Below, piece after piece: positions 1 to 8,055 of a stretch of 64,000 bases of DNA. The notes below the pieces were generated by a model that had not been told where the DNA came from, made no database searches, and worked only from the letters and a program-made list of their open reading frames with translations. The number at the start of each line of letters is the position of its first letter. Positions within the stretch are counted from its first letter, which is position 1. The translations under genes were made by a program, and so were the position numbers. The stretch is from Hymenobacter nitidus (GTDB lineage: Bacteria; Bacteroidota; Bacteroidia; Cytophagales; Hymenobacteraceae): NCBI RefSeq assembly GCF_020447315.1, contig NZ_JAJADQ010000003.1:1-64000 (forward strand), written 5' to 3'.

Positions 1-1388
1 TGGGTTTCGGCATGCACCAGGTTGGCCTGCACGCGCAGGGCTGCACCCTGGTCCCAGTTGTTGATGTTTTGCAGCTCCCCGCGCTGCTGGTCAAACCGCG
101 CGGTGCCGGGCTGGTAGCGGCCCGCGTCGGCGGCCACGCGCCCGGCCTGGTGGGCCTGAGCCACCGGCTGGCCCGCGCCGATGGCCTGGTCGTAGGCCGT
201 GCCGTAGTCGCTCAGCCAGACGTTGTCGGGCTTGTAGCTGCGGTCCAGGTTTTCGGCCATGGAGCGCAGGTTGTAGCTGCGCCCGGTGTTTTCCCGGGTC
301 AGGTAAGCACGGGCCTGCACCACGGGGCTGCTCAGCTGCAGGGCGTGCTGCTGCAGCCGGTAGCCCTCCAGCTGAAAGCGGTTGGAGCGCTGATACACGT
401 TGTCGAACCAGGCCCCGCGGTAGGTGTAGCTCAGCTCGGTGGCGGGCCGCGGCCGGTAGTACAGCGCCGCGTCGGCTTTGCCCAGCTGCAGGCGGTAGTC
501 TGCCACGTCCCGCTCGTCGTAGCCGGTGCGGGCCACCGAGTAGGTTTTGCCCCCGCGCCGGAAGGTCAGCCGGTTCGACGACTCGTTGCCGTAGCTGTTC
601 ACCGGGTCGAGGGCGGGGTTATCCGGGCCCAGCAGGCCGGTGGTGGCGTTGCCGGCCGGGTTCAGCTCGGTCTGGTCGTTGGCAACCCAGTCGTAGCCGC
701 GGCTGTAGGTACCATTCACTTTGAAAGCCAGCTTCGGGACCAGCACCCGGGCGTAGCGCACACTGGTTTCGGCGTAGGCTTTCACGCCCACATTGCTGTC
801 GTTCAAATGATTAACCCCGGTCTTCTGCTGTACGCTCAGCCCCTCGGAGCTGAACGGGTTGCGGGTGCTGAAGTTGGCCAGCCCGTTAATAGCATTCAGC
901 CCGTAGAGCGCGGCGGCCGTGCCCGGCACGATTTCCACGCTGGCAATATCCAAATCACTTGGCCCCAGCACGTTGCCGATAGGTCCGCCGATGTGGGGGG
1001 CCTGGTTATCGATGCCATCCACGAGCTGCACGAAGCGCACGTTGGTGGTATTGGCAAAGCCTCGGGCGTTGAGCACCTTAAACCCCAGGCTGGGCGTGAG
1101 CACCTGCACGCCCTTCACCCCTTCCAGCGCGTCGAAAAAGGAGGGCGCGGGCGTCAGGTGCAGGGCCCGCGCCGTCAGCTTCTCCACCGTCACCGGCGAC
1201 TTGAGGATGCTCTCCTCCACGCGCGAGGCCGTCACGACTACTTCGGCCAGCTCCAGCTGCCGCGTGCTGTCGGCGGGCAGAGCGACAGGCACCTGGGCCA
1301 GCCCGATACCCGGGCTCATCCCCAGAATGAGCAGCAACCCTAGAGGTTTTCCATTCCACAGCCATTCCCTTCGGGTAACGTTCAGCAT
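1..1388 (-). CDS. TonB-dependent receptor, partial (C-terminus beyond left edge)
   Basis: Outer-membrane receptor that imports a scarce ligand using TonB/ExbBD energy. Translating the minus strand from the ATG at 1386-1388 gives an uninterrupted frame of about 462 codons with no stop before the window edge. A signal peptide (about residues 1-31, ending GIGLAQ) is followed by a TonB-box-like segment (LAEVVVTASR, about 48-57), a plug domain (about 60-170, with GLKVLNAR-type and VEIVPGTAAALYG segments) and then barrel strands. It lacks the N-terminal carboxypeptidase-like domain of SusC-type receptors. A ModE-like operator overlaps its promoter and a ModE-like gene lies just upstream on the same strand, so molybdate or tungstate uptake is inferred; the ligand cannot be read from the sequence. 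Confidence 0.9.
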   Translation of the reverse strand, partial: MLNVTRREWLWNGKPLGLLLILGMSPGIGLAQVPVALPADSTRQLELAEVVVTASRVEESILKSPVTVEKLTARALHLTPAPSFFDALEGVKGVQVLTPSLGFKVLNARGFANTTNVRFVQLVDGIDNQAPHIGGPIGNVLGPSDLDIASVEIVPGTAAALYGLNAINGLANFSTRNPFSSEGLSVQQKTGVNHLNDSNVGVKAYAETSVRYARVLVPKLAFKVNGTYSRGYDWVANDQTELNPAGNATTGLLGPDNPALDPVNSYGNESSNRLTFRRGGKTYSVARTGYDERDVADYRLQLGKADAALYYRPRPATELSYTYRGAWFDNVYQRSNRFQLEGYRLQQHALQLSSPVVQARAYLTRENTGRSYNLRSMAENLDRSYKPDNVWLSDYGTAYDQAIGAGQPVAQAHQAGRVAADAGRYQPGTARFDQQRGELQNINNWDQGAALRVQANLVHAET

Positions 1389-1411
1389 AGGCGCCACAAG
1401 CAATATCCGGT

Positions 1412-1435
1412 CGTTATATTTTCTCAAACATAACG
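1412..1435 (-). promoter_or_regulatory. ModE-like operator overlapping the TonB-receptor promoter
   Basis: Two 10-bp half-sites, CGTTATATTT (1412-1421) and AAACATAACG (1426-1435), form an inverted repeat with a 4-bp centre and one mismatch. CGTTATAT-type half-sites are typical of ModE operators. On the minus strand positions 1432-1425 read TATGTTTG, an exact match to the Bacteroidota -7 box TAnnTTTG, so a bound regulator would cover the promoter of the receptor that starts at 1388. Confidence 0.7.
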
Positions 1436-1518
1436 CTTGCGGACGGCAATAGTTTTCGCGCCCGTCTTTCTCAGGGGTTGGGTAACGCAGCGTAACCCAG
1501 GTGCCTGACCAGGCAGCG

Positions 1519-1878
1519 CTACTGCGCCAGGTGGCGGGATTCTTCGGCCAGAAAGGCCTGAAACCGGGCTTGCAGGGCCGTAAACTCCCGTATCATCTGC
1601 TGGCCGGCCTCCGTCACGACGGCTCCCCCGCCCTGCTTGCCGCCGGCCTGGGTGCTCACCAGCGGCTCGCGCGCCTGCTGGTTCATGGACGTGACCAGGT
1701 CCCAGGCCCGCTTATACGACATCTGCATTTCCTGCGCGGCCCGGGAGATGGAGCCTAGGCGGTCAATCTTCTCCAGCAGCTCTAGCCGCCCGATGCCCAT
1801 AAACCGTTCGGTGGGGCCTTCAATCCAGAGGCGGCCATTGAGGCGAAAAGGCAAATCGGGGTGGAGCAGCTCTTGCAT
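1519..1878 (-). CDS. ModE-like winged helix-turn-helix regulator, DNA-binding domain only
   Basis: 119-residue protein that matches the LysR-type N-terminal domain of ModE: IGRLELLEKIDRLGSISRAA (about 27-46) followed by the recognition-helix segment MQMSYKRAWDLVTSMN. The G/V-rich wing (TQAGGKQGGGAVVTEAG) is also typical. It is less than half the length of E. coli ModE and has no molybdate-binding MOP domains, as in other stand-alone ModE-N proteins. It sits 130 bp upstream of the receptor gene, on the same strand, with the ModE-like palindrome between them, so it is the obvious candidate regulator. How it senses metal without a MOP domain is unknown. Confidence 0.82.
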   Translation of the reverse strand: MQELLHPDLPFRLNGRLWIEGPTERFMGIGRLELLEKIDRLGSISRAAQEMQMSYKRAWDLVTSMNQQAREPLVSTQAGGKQGGGAVVTEAGQQMIREFTALQARFQAFLAEESRHLAQ

Positions 1879-2002
1879 GGCTGCAAGTGTAGGAAAAGCT
1901 TCTTGCTTTATCCCGCTAAGCCGCTTTTTGGCACTTGCTCCGGCCTGTTTTCGTGCTGCTATGCTTGACTTGGTACATACAGTCTGAACAATCGGTCAAC
2001 AA

Positions 2003-2039
2003 AAAAGCCCCGCCGTACAGTGCGTACGGCGGGGCTTTT
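2003..2039 (-). terminator. Rho-independent terminator
   Basis: Perfect 16-bp stem (AAAAGCCCCGCCGTAC with its complement) and 5-nt loop, followed on the minus strand by a run of T. It lies 31 bp past the stop of the dioxygenase gene and separates it from the ModE-like gene. Confidence 0.9.
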
Positions 2040-2069
2040 CAGTGGCTAGAAATGCAGAAATACGGGCCT

Positions 2070-2957
2070 CTAGCCGGCCATAAACGTGCGCATGCTCAGG
2101 CCACCATAGCTCACTTCCTCGAACGTGTGGGTAATATCCTCCTCCTCGTCGGCCAGGCCCAGGCTGTAGAGCACCGGCAGGTAGTGGTCGGTGGTGGGCA
2201 CGGCCAGCTGGCCACTGGCACCGCCCAGCTGCTGATACTTCACTAGGCTGGCAAAGTCGCGCTGGTCGATTTTAGCTTTCACCCACTCGTCGAACTCGGT
2301 GGCCCAGGCGTAGGGCGTCGCGTCGCCCTGCATCAGCTTGGGCATGCTCTGGCGCAGGTTGTGTACGATGTTGCCGCTGCCGATAATGAGCACGCCCCGG
2401 TCGCGCAGGAACCGCAGCTGCCGGGCCAGGTCGAAGTGCTGCTGCATGGATTTGGTAACGTCCAGGCTCAGTTGAAACACGGGAATGGTGGCCTCCGGGA
2501 ACAGGTGGTGCAGAATGGTCCAGGTGCCGTGGTCGAGGCCCCAGTCGTGGGAGCCGTGCACGTCGGCCACGTGCTCGATGATGGACTGGGCAAACGTGGG
2601 CGCGCCGGGCGCGGGGTATTGCATGGCAAACAGCTCCTGGGGAAAGCCGCCGAAGTCGTGAATGGTTTCGGGCTGCTCGTTCAGGCCCGCGAAGGTGCCG
2701 CGCGTGAGCCAGTGCGCCGACACCACCAGAATGGCGTTGGGCACCTGGCGCTGCCGGATTTCCTGGCCCAGCCGCTTCATGCGGCGCGTAAAGGCATTGT
2801 CTTCCAGGGCGTTCATCGGGGAGCCGTGGCCCACGAAGAGTACGGGCATCCGCTCGGTGCGGGCAAAGGAAGTGGCGGTTGTATGAATGTCGTGTAGGTT
2901 CATGGCGGAGACAAGGGGCAGCAGAGCCAGCGTTTTAAGAAAGGTGGTGCGGTTCAT
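2070..2957 (-). CDS. ygiD: Class III extradiol ring-cleavage dioxygenase, 4,5-DOPA dioxygenase (YgiD) family
   Basis: Member of the LigB superfamily of non-haem iron dioxygenases. Visible family motifs are PVLFVGHGSPMNAL, LVVSAHW, HDFGGFP, the LDHGTW block and IGSGNIVHNLR, which carry the conserved histidines. The start at 2957 (MNRTTFLKTLALLPL) is preferred over an in-frame ATG at 2981, because that upstream ATG falls next to the -7 box at 2979-2986. The N-terminus up to about residue 20 looks like an export signal or hydrophobic leader, which is unusual for the E. coli enzyme. Family members open catechol rings such as L-DOPA; the native substrate here is not known. Confidence 0.88.
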   Translation of the reverse strand: MNRTTFLKTLALLPLVSAMNLHDIHTTATSFARTERMPVLFVGHGSPMNALEDNAFTRRMKRLGQEIRQRQVPNAILVVSAHWLTRGTFAGLNEQPETIHDFGGFPQELFAMQYPAPGAPTFAQSIIEHVADVHGSHDWGLDHGTWTILHHLFPEATIPVFQLSLDVTKSMQQHFDLARQLRFLRDRGVLIIGSGNIVHNLRQSMPKLMQGDATPYAWATEFDEWVKAKIDQRDFASLVKYQQLGGASGQLAVPTTDHYLPVLYSLGLADEEEDITHTFEEVSYGGLSMRTFMAG

Positions 2958-2978
2958 ACTGCTTCCGTAGGTACACAA

Positions 2979-2986
2979 CAAAATTA
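2979..2986 (-). promoter_or_regulatory. Bacteroidota -7 box for the dioxygenase gene
   Basis: Minus strand reads TAATTTTG (TAnnTTTG consensus) 21 bp upstream of the chosen ATG at 2957. No clear -33 TTG is visible. Confidence 0.5.
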
Positions 2987-3122
2987 TCCGGCTTGCTTCC
3001 CTTCTGCCTTGATGTAGGATAAGAAATGAATGTGCTGCTGTTCGTCTGCTCGTCGTGTCCTCGCGAAGCGTAGCCGTGGCACCCGCAAGACAGAAAAAGA
3101 GCCGCTTATGAAAACCTTACCG

Positions 3123-3704
3123 CTACCGGTGGCCCGCCAGTTCCTTGCGGATACGGCTCAGCGACTCGGGCGTGATGCCCAGGTAGGCGGCAATCAGGCG
3201 CTGGGGCAGCCGCTGAGTCAGGGAGGGATAGGTCCGGATAAAGTCGAGGTAGCGCTCCTCGGCCGTGGCGCTGAGCGTGGCAATCAGGCGCTTCTGCATG
3301 GCCTGCAAGCTGTTTTGCTGCAGCTCGTAGAAAAAGGCCTGGAACGGCGGCCCGAGCTGGGGCAGCTGCTGGTAGAAGTCGGGCCCGAAGAGCAGCACCC
3401 GGGAGTCTTCCAGCGCATCGATAGAAAACAACGCCGGCTCGTGGTGAATCAGGCCGTACTGGTCGGCTATCCACCAGTTTTCGGGCGCAAACTGCAGCAC
3501 GTGCTCCTTGCCCTTCTTATCGACCACGAAGCTGCGCAGGCAGCCCTGCGCCACGAAGGCTCCGTAGCGGCCCACCTCACCCTGCCGCACCAGCTGCTGC
3601 TGCCGCTTCAGCTCCTTCGGCACCAGCACCCGGCCCAGCGCGCCGAACTGGGCATCGGTAAGGGGCAGCTTATTTTGGAGATAGGCTTTGAGGTGGTCCA
3701 GCAT
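3123..3704 (-). CDS. Crp/Fnr-family transcriptional regulator
   Basis: 193-residue one-component regulator. A cyclic-nucleotide-binding-like beta roll occupies about residues 20-120 (GEVGRYGAFVAQGCLRSF, HVLQFAPENWWIADQYG), followed by the dimer helix (QKRLIATLSATAEERYLDF). The C-terminal helix-turn-helix LIAAYLGITPESLSRIRKEL is near residues 168-188. The pattern is that of the many Bacteroidota Crp-like proteins, which usually lack the canonical cAMP-contact residues. It is monocistronic between the dioxygenase gene and the divergent siderophore receptor; either could be its target, but no operator was identified. Confidence 0.88.
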   Translation of the reverse strand: MLDHLKAYLQNKLPLTDAQFGALGRVLVPKELKRQQQLVRQGEVGRYGAFVAQGCLRSFVVDKKGKEHVLQFAPENWWIADQYGLIHHEPALFSIDALEDSRVLLFGPDFYQQLPQLGPPFQAFFYELQQNSLQAMQKRLIATLSATAEERYLDFIRTYPSLTQRLPQRLIAAYLGITPESLSRIRKELAGHR

Positions 3705-3945
3705 AGACGAAGATAAGCGCGGAGGGCAAACCCAAGATTACGGTGGCCACTGGGTAAGCCAACTAGTCAGTCATCTAGCGCATGGCAATCAGCACCTTAC
3801 CTAGGTATTGAGCGCAACTATAAAGTTGCTGCTCCCCGTTGCGCCTCCCGGTAAAGTAGATTCATTCTAAAAAACTGATATTTTATTTGGATGAATTCTA
3901 AACTAGCCTCACCTTTGTCTTAAGTTTAACGATTCTAAATAACTA

Positions 3946-6450
3946 ATGCGCCGTTCCCTACTCCTTCCGCTCCTGCTTCTGACCTTCTTTTTGCCAGCTA
4001 CCAGCTGGGCACAGACCTTAAGCGGCTTGATTGTAGGAAAGCTGGTGGGCACCGACGGCGCGCCCCTGGAAAACATTTCGGTGAGCCTGAAAAAAGCCGG
4101 CACCGGCGTCAATACCGAAGCCGATGGCAGCTTCAAGCTCCGGGCCGAAGCTGGCGTGCAGCTGCTGCATATCAGCGGCCTGGGCTACGTGACCCAGGAA
4201 ACATCGGTGGAAGTGGTAGCTGGCAAAACCACTACCCTGCCTACCACCACGCTGCGCATCAATGAGCACGAGCTGGCCGAGGTGAAAATCATGGAGCAGC
4301 GCAGCCTGAACCAGCGTCCCGCCAGCATCAGCAAGATGCCCATTGCCCCCCTGGATTTGCCCCAGGCTGCCGTTACCATCGACCGGCAGGTGCTGGAGCA
4401 GCAGCAGGTATTGCGCCTGAGCGACGCGTTGGCCAACATCAGCGGCCTGTACGTGACCAGCACCACCGGCGGTACGCAGGAAGAGCTGGGCAGCCGGGGC
4501 TTCGCCTACGGCTCGAACAACACCTTTAAGAACGGGGTGCGCTTCAACAACGGCGTAATGCCCGAAGCCAGCTCCCTGGAGCGCATGGAAGTACTGAAAG
4601 GCAGCACCGCCATTCTCTACGGCAACGTAGCGGCCGGCGGCGTGCTAAACCTGGTGACCAAGAAGCCGCAGTTTGAGCGCGGCGGCTCGGTAGGTCTGCG
4701 CGTGGGCTCCTTCGGTTTCTGGAAGCCAACGGTAGACGTATACGGTGCCGTGGGCAACAGCCAGAAAGTAGCCTTCCGTATTAACGCCACCGCCGAAAAG
4801 GCCAACAGCTTCCGCGACAAAGTAGAGTCGGACCGCGTGTATGTGAACCCCTCCCTGCTGTTTGAGCTGACGCCCAACACAACCCTGGTGCTGGAGGGCG
4901 ACTACCTGCGCGACAACCGCACGCCCGACTACGGCATCGGGGCCATCGACTACCAGATCCAGGAGTCGCGCACCCGCTTCCTGAACGTGGACGGTGCCAA
5001 CAACGCGACCAACCAGACCAGCACCACCGCTACGCTGACCAACCGCCTGAACGACAACTGGCAGATCCGGGGCGTGGCCGGCTTCCAGCGCTATGCCAAC
5101 GCCCAGCGCAGCGCTTCCCGCCCCGTGGCCAGCGCCGTGCCCGCTACCTACGGCAACCTGACCCGCGGCCTGCAGCGCTCCGAAACGAATGAAAACTACT
5201 ACCTGGCGCAGTTCGACCTGACCGGCAAGTTCCGCACCGGCTTCCTGGACCACACCCTGCTGCTGGGCGCCGATGCCGACCAGTACCAGACGACAGCCAT
5301 TGCCTACACCAACCCCGATTCGAAGCTGACGGCTAACGCGGCTAACACGGCCTTCGATATTATCAACATCCTGGACCCTAACAAGGTCATTGCCCAGCCC
5401 AAGGAGCGCCTGACGGGCTTCCAGGACCTGGTGCGCAACACCTACACTAAGGGCAACACCCGCCGCGCCGGCTTCTACGTGCAGGATCTGCTGAGCGTGA
5501 CGGAGAAAATCAAGGTGCTGGCCGGCCTGCGCTGGAGCTACCAGGAAACGCCCAGCGACGTGTACTACTACAACACGTTCGTGAACCGCAACACCAAGCC
5601 CGCACCGGTAGCCGGCACGCTGGTCAACAACCGCCGCTACGACAATGCCTTCTCGCCCCGCCTGGGCGTGGTGTTCCAGCCCGTTAAAACCACGGCTCTG
5701 TTTGCTTCTTATTCCAACTCGTTTACGCCCAACACGGGCTTCGACCTGGAAGGCAAAAGCCTCGCTCCTTCCCTGATTGACCAGTACGAAGTGGGCATTA
5801 AGAACGACCTGTTCAAAGGCGCTCTGTCGGCCAACATCACGGCTTACCGCATCGTGAACAGCAACCAGTCGCAGAGCATTCTGCCCACCGACCCGCGCTT
5901 CGGCACCTCCCGCACGCCCAGCCCCCAGGAGCTGGCCGGCCAGGTAACCAGCAAAGGCGTGGAAGTGGACGTGCAGAGCAAGCCCGTGAATGGCTGGTCG
6001 GTGATTACCGGCTACAGCTACAACAACACGGCCTACACCAACAGCAACATCTACGAAAACGGCAGCCGCCTGCGCTACAACCCGGCGCACACGGCCAACC
6101 TGAGCCTGTTCTACAACTTCAGCAGCACCTTTGGCAACAATACCTTCCTGCGGGGCCTGAGCGCCGGCTTCACCACCTACTACGTGGGCGATAAGCTGGC
6201 CGGCCGCAACCCCCGCCTGCTCGACCCGGCTACCGGCCTGGCCTGGAAAACGGCGGACGCCAACAAGTTCATTACCATCCCCAACTACACGCAGTTCGAT
6301 GCCTCGCTGGGCTACAGCTACGAGCGGGTGTCGCTGCGCGTGAAGCTGGCCAACATTCTCAACGAGCTGAGCTACAACATGCACGACGACAACAGCGTGA
6401 ACCCCATTGCTCCCCGCAACTTCTCGGCCACGGCCAGCTACCGTCTGTAA
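3946..6450 (+). CDS. TonB-dependent siderophore receptor with N-terminal carboxypeptidase-like domain
   Basis: 834-residue outer-membrane receptor. A clear signal peptide (residues 1-23, ending SWAQ) precedes a carboxypeptidase-regulatory-like beta sandwich (about 28-105; VGKLVGTDGAPLENISVSL, ADGSFKLRA). The TonB plug (about 130-240) has the siderophore-receptor pattern GSRGFAYGSNNTFKNGVR, RMEVLKGSTAILYG and AAGGVLNLVTKKP. The remaining roughly 590 residues are barrel strands with the late YEVGIKNDLFKG and FDASLGYSYERVSLRVKLANI segments found in ferric-siderophore receptors. The PepSY gene 136 bp downstream on the same strand supports iron acquisition. The gene is complete and strongly codon-biased, as expected for a highly expressed protein. 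Confidence 0.95.
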   Translation: MRRSLLLPLLLLTFFLPATSWAQTLSGLIVGKLVGTDGAPLENISVSLKKAGTGVNTEADGSFKLRAEAGVQLLHISGLGYVTQETSVEVVAGKTTTLPTTTLRINEHELAEVKIMEQRSLNQRPASISKMPIAPLDLPQAAVTIDRQVLEQQQVLRLSDALANISGLYVTSTTGGTQEELGSRGFAYGSNNTFKNGVRFNNGVMPEASSLERMEVLKGSTAILYGNVAAGGVLNLVTKKPQFERGGSVGLRVGSFGFWKPTVDVYGAVGNSQKVAFRINATAEKANSFRDKVESDRVYVNPSLLFELTPNTTLVLEGDYLRDNRTPDYGIGAIDYQIQESRTRFLNVDGANNATNQTSTTATLTNRLNDNWQIRGVAGFQRYANAQRSASRPVASAVPATYGNLTRGLQRSETNENYYLAQFDLTGKFRTGFLDHTLLLGADADQYQTTAIAYTNPDSKLTANAANTAFDIINILDPNKVIAQPKERLTGFQDLVRNTYTKGNTRRAGFYVQDLLSVTEKIKVLAGLRWSYQETPSDVYYYNTFVNRNTKPAPVAGTLVNNRRYDNAFSPRLGVVFQPVKTTALFASYSNSFTPNTGFDLEGKSLAPSLIDQYEVGIKNDLFKGALSANITAYRIVNSNQSQSILPTDPRFGTSRTPSPQELAGQVTSKGVEVDVQSKPVNGWSVITGYSYNNTAYTNSNIYENGSRLRYNPAHTANLSLFYNFSSTFGNNTFLRGLSAGFTTYYVGDKLAGRNPRLLDPATGLAWKTADANKFITIPNYTQFDASLGYSYERVSLRVKLANILNELSYNMHDDNSVNPIAPRNFSATASYRL

Positions 6451-6586
6451 GGAACTCGTTTCGAAAGCTAGTGATTAGGTGAGGTAAGCCCGGGAGGTGT
6501 CAGCTGCAACTGGCTACTTTCCGGGTTTACTGCCGAAAAATCCGCCCGGCTGTCCGTTCTTTGTCTTTCCGACTTCGTCCGTTTTT

Positions 6587-7858
6587 ATGAAAATCCTGTT
6601 TCGCAACATTCACCTCTACCTGAGCCTGGCCTCGGGCCTCGTTATTGCCATCGTCTGCTTTACCGGCGGCGTACTGGTCTTTGAGAAAGAGCTGGACCAG
6701 GCCTGGCACCCCGAGCGGTTCTTCGTGACGCCGCCCGCCAGCCAGCAGCGCCTGCCCCTGGCCCAGTTGGTAGAGGCCGTAAAAGCCACCGACCCCAAAG
6801 CCAAAGTAGGCGGCGTGAAAGTATACGCCGACCCCAAGCGCACCGTAGAAATCAGTCTGGCGGGTGCGCCGGGCGGCCCCGGTGGCAAGCCGGAAGGCAG
6901 CCGGGACGGCGGCAAGGCCGAGGGTGGCAAAGCCCGCGGCGAGCAGCACGGCGGCGCCGAGCATGGCCCCAAGGGTGAGAAAGGCGGCGAGAAGGGCAAA
7001 GGCGGGAAAGGTGGCGAAGGTGGCCGCGGCCCCACGGTGTATGTAAACCCCTACACCGGCGCCGTCATCGACAAGGTGAACTACCGCGACACGTTCTTCT
7101 TCACCATGATGGCCCTGCACCGCGGCATGGTGGGTGGCGCTATCGGCAAGCTCATCGTGGGCGTCAGCACGCTCATGTTCCTGTTCATCATCGGTACTGG
7201 CATCGTGCTGTGGTGGCCCGCTACGCGCAAGGCCGTGAAGCAGCGCCTGACGGTGAAGTGGGACGCCAGCTTCAAGCGCCTCAACCACGATCTGCACATT
7301 GTGCTGGGCTTCTACAGCGCCCTGTTCCTGTTCGTGTTTGCCTTCACGGGCCTGGCCTGGTCGTTTGAGTGGTTCAACAACGGCATCTTTGCCGTGACCA
7401 GCTCCGACTCCAAAGGTCCTGAGGCGCCCAAATCGACGCTGGCCCTGAACGGCGCCACGCTCAACTTCGACCAGGCCTACACCGTGGCCCGGCAGCAGAC
7501 GCCCGGCGCGCTGTCGTACGGCATTTCCCTGCCCAAGGACTCGACGGAAGCGGTGCGGGTAATGACCACCGGCCTGGATGCCGCCTATGAAGGCGCCACC
7601 GACGAGCTGTACCTCGACCAGTATACCGGGCAGCCCCTGGGTAAGCTCAACTTTGAAGACCGCAACCTGGGCCAGCGCGTACGCCGCACCTTCAAGCCGG
7701 TGCACACCGGCGCCATCTTCGGCACGCCCTCGAAAATCGTAGCGCTGGTGACCTGCTTACTGGGCGTCACCTTCCCCGTGACGGGCGTTATTATGTGGCT
7801 GAACCGCCTGCGCAAAGGCAAAAAGAAGGAACTGAAGAAAGCCGCTATGGCTGCGTAA
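6587..7858 (+). CDS. PepSY-associated transmembrane protein (PiuB-like)
   Basis: About 423 residues, starting at the ATG at 6587 (MKILFRNIHLYLSLASGL). The first transmembrane helix begins within about 15 residues. A periplasmic PepSY-like region follows, then paired helices (LIVGVSTLMFLFIIGTGIVLWW and a second after the LNHDLHIVLGFYSALF segment), a second PepSY region and a last helix near the C-terminus. The WxxxW/LNHDLH pattern is typical of iron-siderophore-linked PepSY proteins, thought to reduce or process imported siderophores. An in-frame GTG at 6497 would add 30 residues without a signal and is rejected. A low-complexity Gly/Lys/Glu segment of about 50 residues (near 6862-7030) is inserted in the first periplasmic region. 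Confidence 0.9.
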   Translation: MKILFRNIHLYLSLASGLVIAIVCFTGGVLVFEKELDQAWHPERFFVTPPASQQRLPLAQLVEAVKATDPKAKVGGVKVYADPKRTVEISLAGAPGGPGGKPEGSRDGGKAEGGKARGEQHGGAEHGPKGEKGGEKGKGGKGGEGGRGPTVYVNPYTGAVIDKVNYRDTFFFTMMALHRGMVGGAIGKLIVGVSTLMFLFIIGTGIVLWWPATRKAVKQRLTVKWDASFKRLNHDLHIVLGFYSALFLFVFAFTGLAWSFEWFNNGIFAVTSSDSKGPEAPKSTLALNGATLNFDQAYTVARQQTPGALSYGISLPKDSTEAVRVMTTGLDAAYEGATDELYLDQYTGQPLGKLNFEDRNLGQRVRRTFKPVHTGAIFGTPSKIVALVTCLLGVTFPVTGVIMWLNRLRKGKKKELKKAAMAA

Positions 7859-7886
7859 GCCGTTTATAGTGAATCTTTTCATGCAG

Positions 7887-7920
7887 GGCCCGGGCAAAGC
7901 AATTTGCCCGGGCCTTGTTT
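7887..7920 (+). terminator. Rho-independent terminator after the siderophore/PepSY genes
   Basis: Perfect 12-bp stem (GGCCCGGGCAAA and complement) with a GCAA tetraloop, followed by TTGTTT. It lies 28 bp after the PepSY stop codon. Confidence 0.85.
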
Positions 7921-8029
7921 ATGGGGTGTAGGGCCAGCAGCAGGCCATTTCGCTGCCGGAATAAGTCAATCGTCCCGTTAGAAATCATAGGAACGCGGTA
8001 ATTATTGCGGCCACATACAGCGACACCCC

Positions 8030-8037
8030 TATATTTG
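8030..8037 (+). promoter_or_regulatory. Bacteroidota -7 box for the aminotransferase gene
   Basis: TATATTTG, an exact TAnnTTTG match, 18 bp before the chosen ATG; a TTG at 8005-8007 could serve as the -33 element with a 22-bp spacer. Confidence 0.55.
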
Positions 8038-8055
8038 GCAAAAAACAACTCTATA

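Noticed and set aside
12..1343. 443-codon plus-strand frame across the TonB receptor
   Set aside because: Antisense shadow: the minus strand gives a complete receptor with signal peptide and plug, while this frame is Val/Gly/His-rich without a fold.
3840..3900. Possible iron-regulator (Fur-type) box before the siderophore receptor
   Set aside because: Only a weak ATTCAT/ATGAAT symmetry is visible; it does not match a known Fur consensus well.
4645..6384. 579-codon minus-strand frame inside the siderophore receptor
   Set aside because: Antisense shadow of a GC-rich coding region; no recognisable domain.
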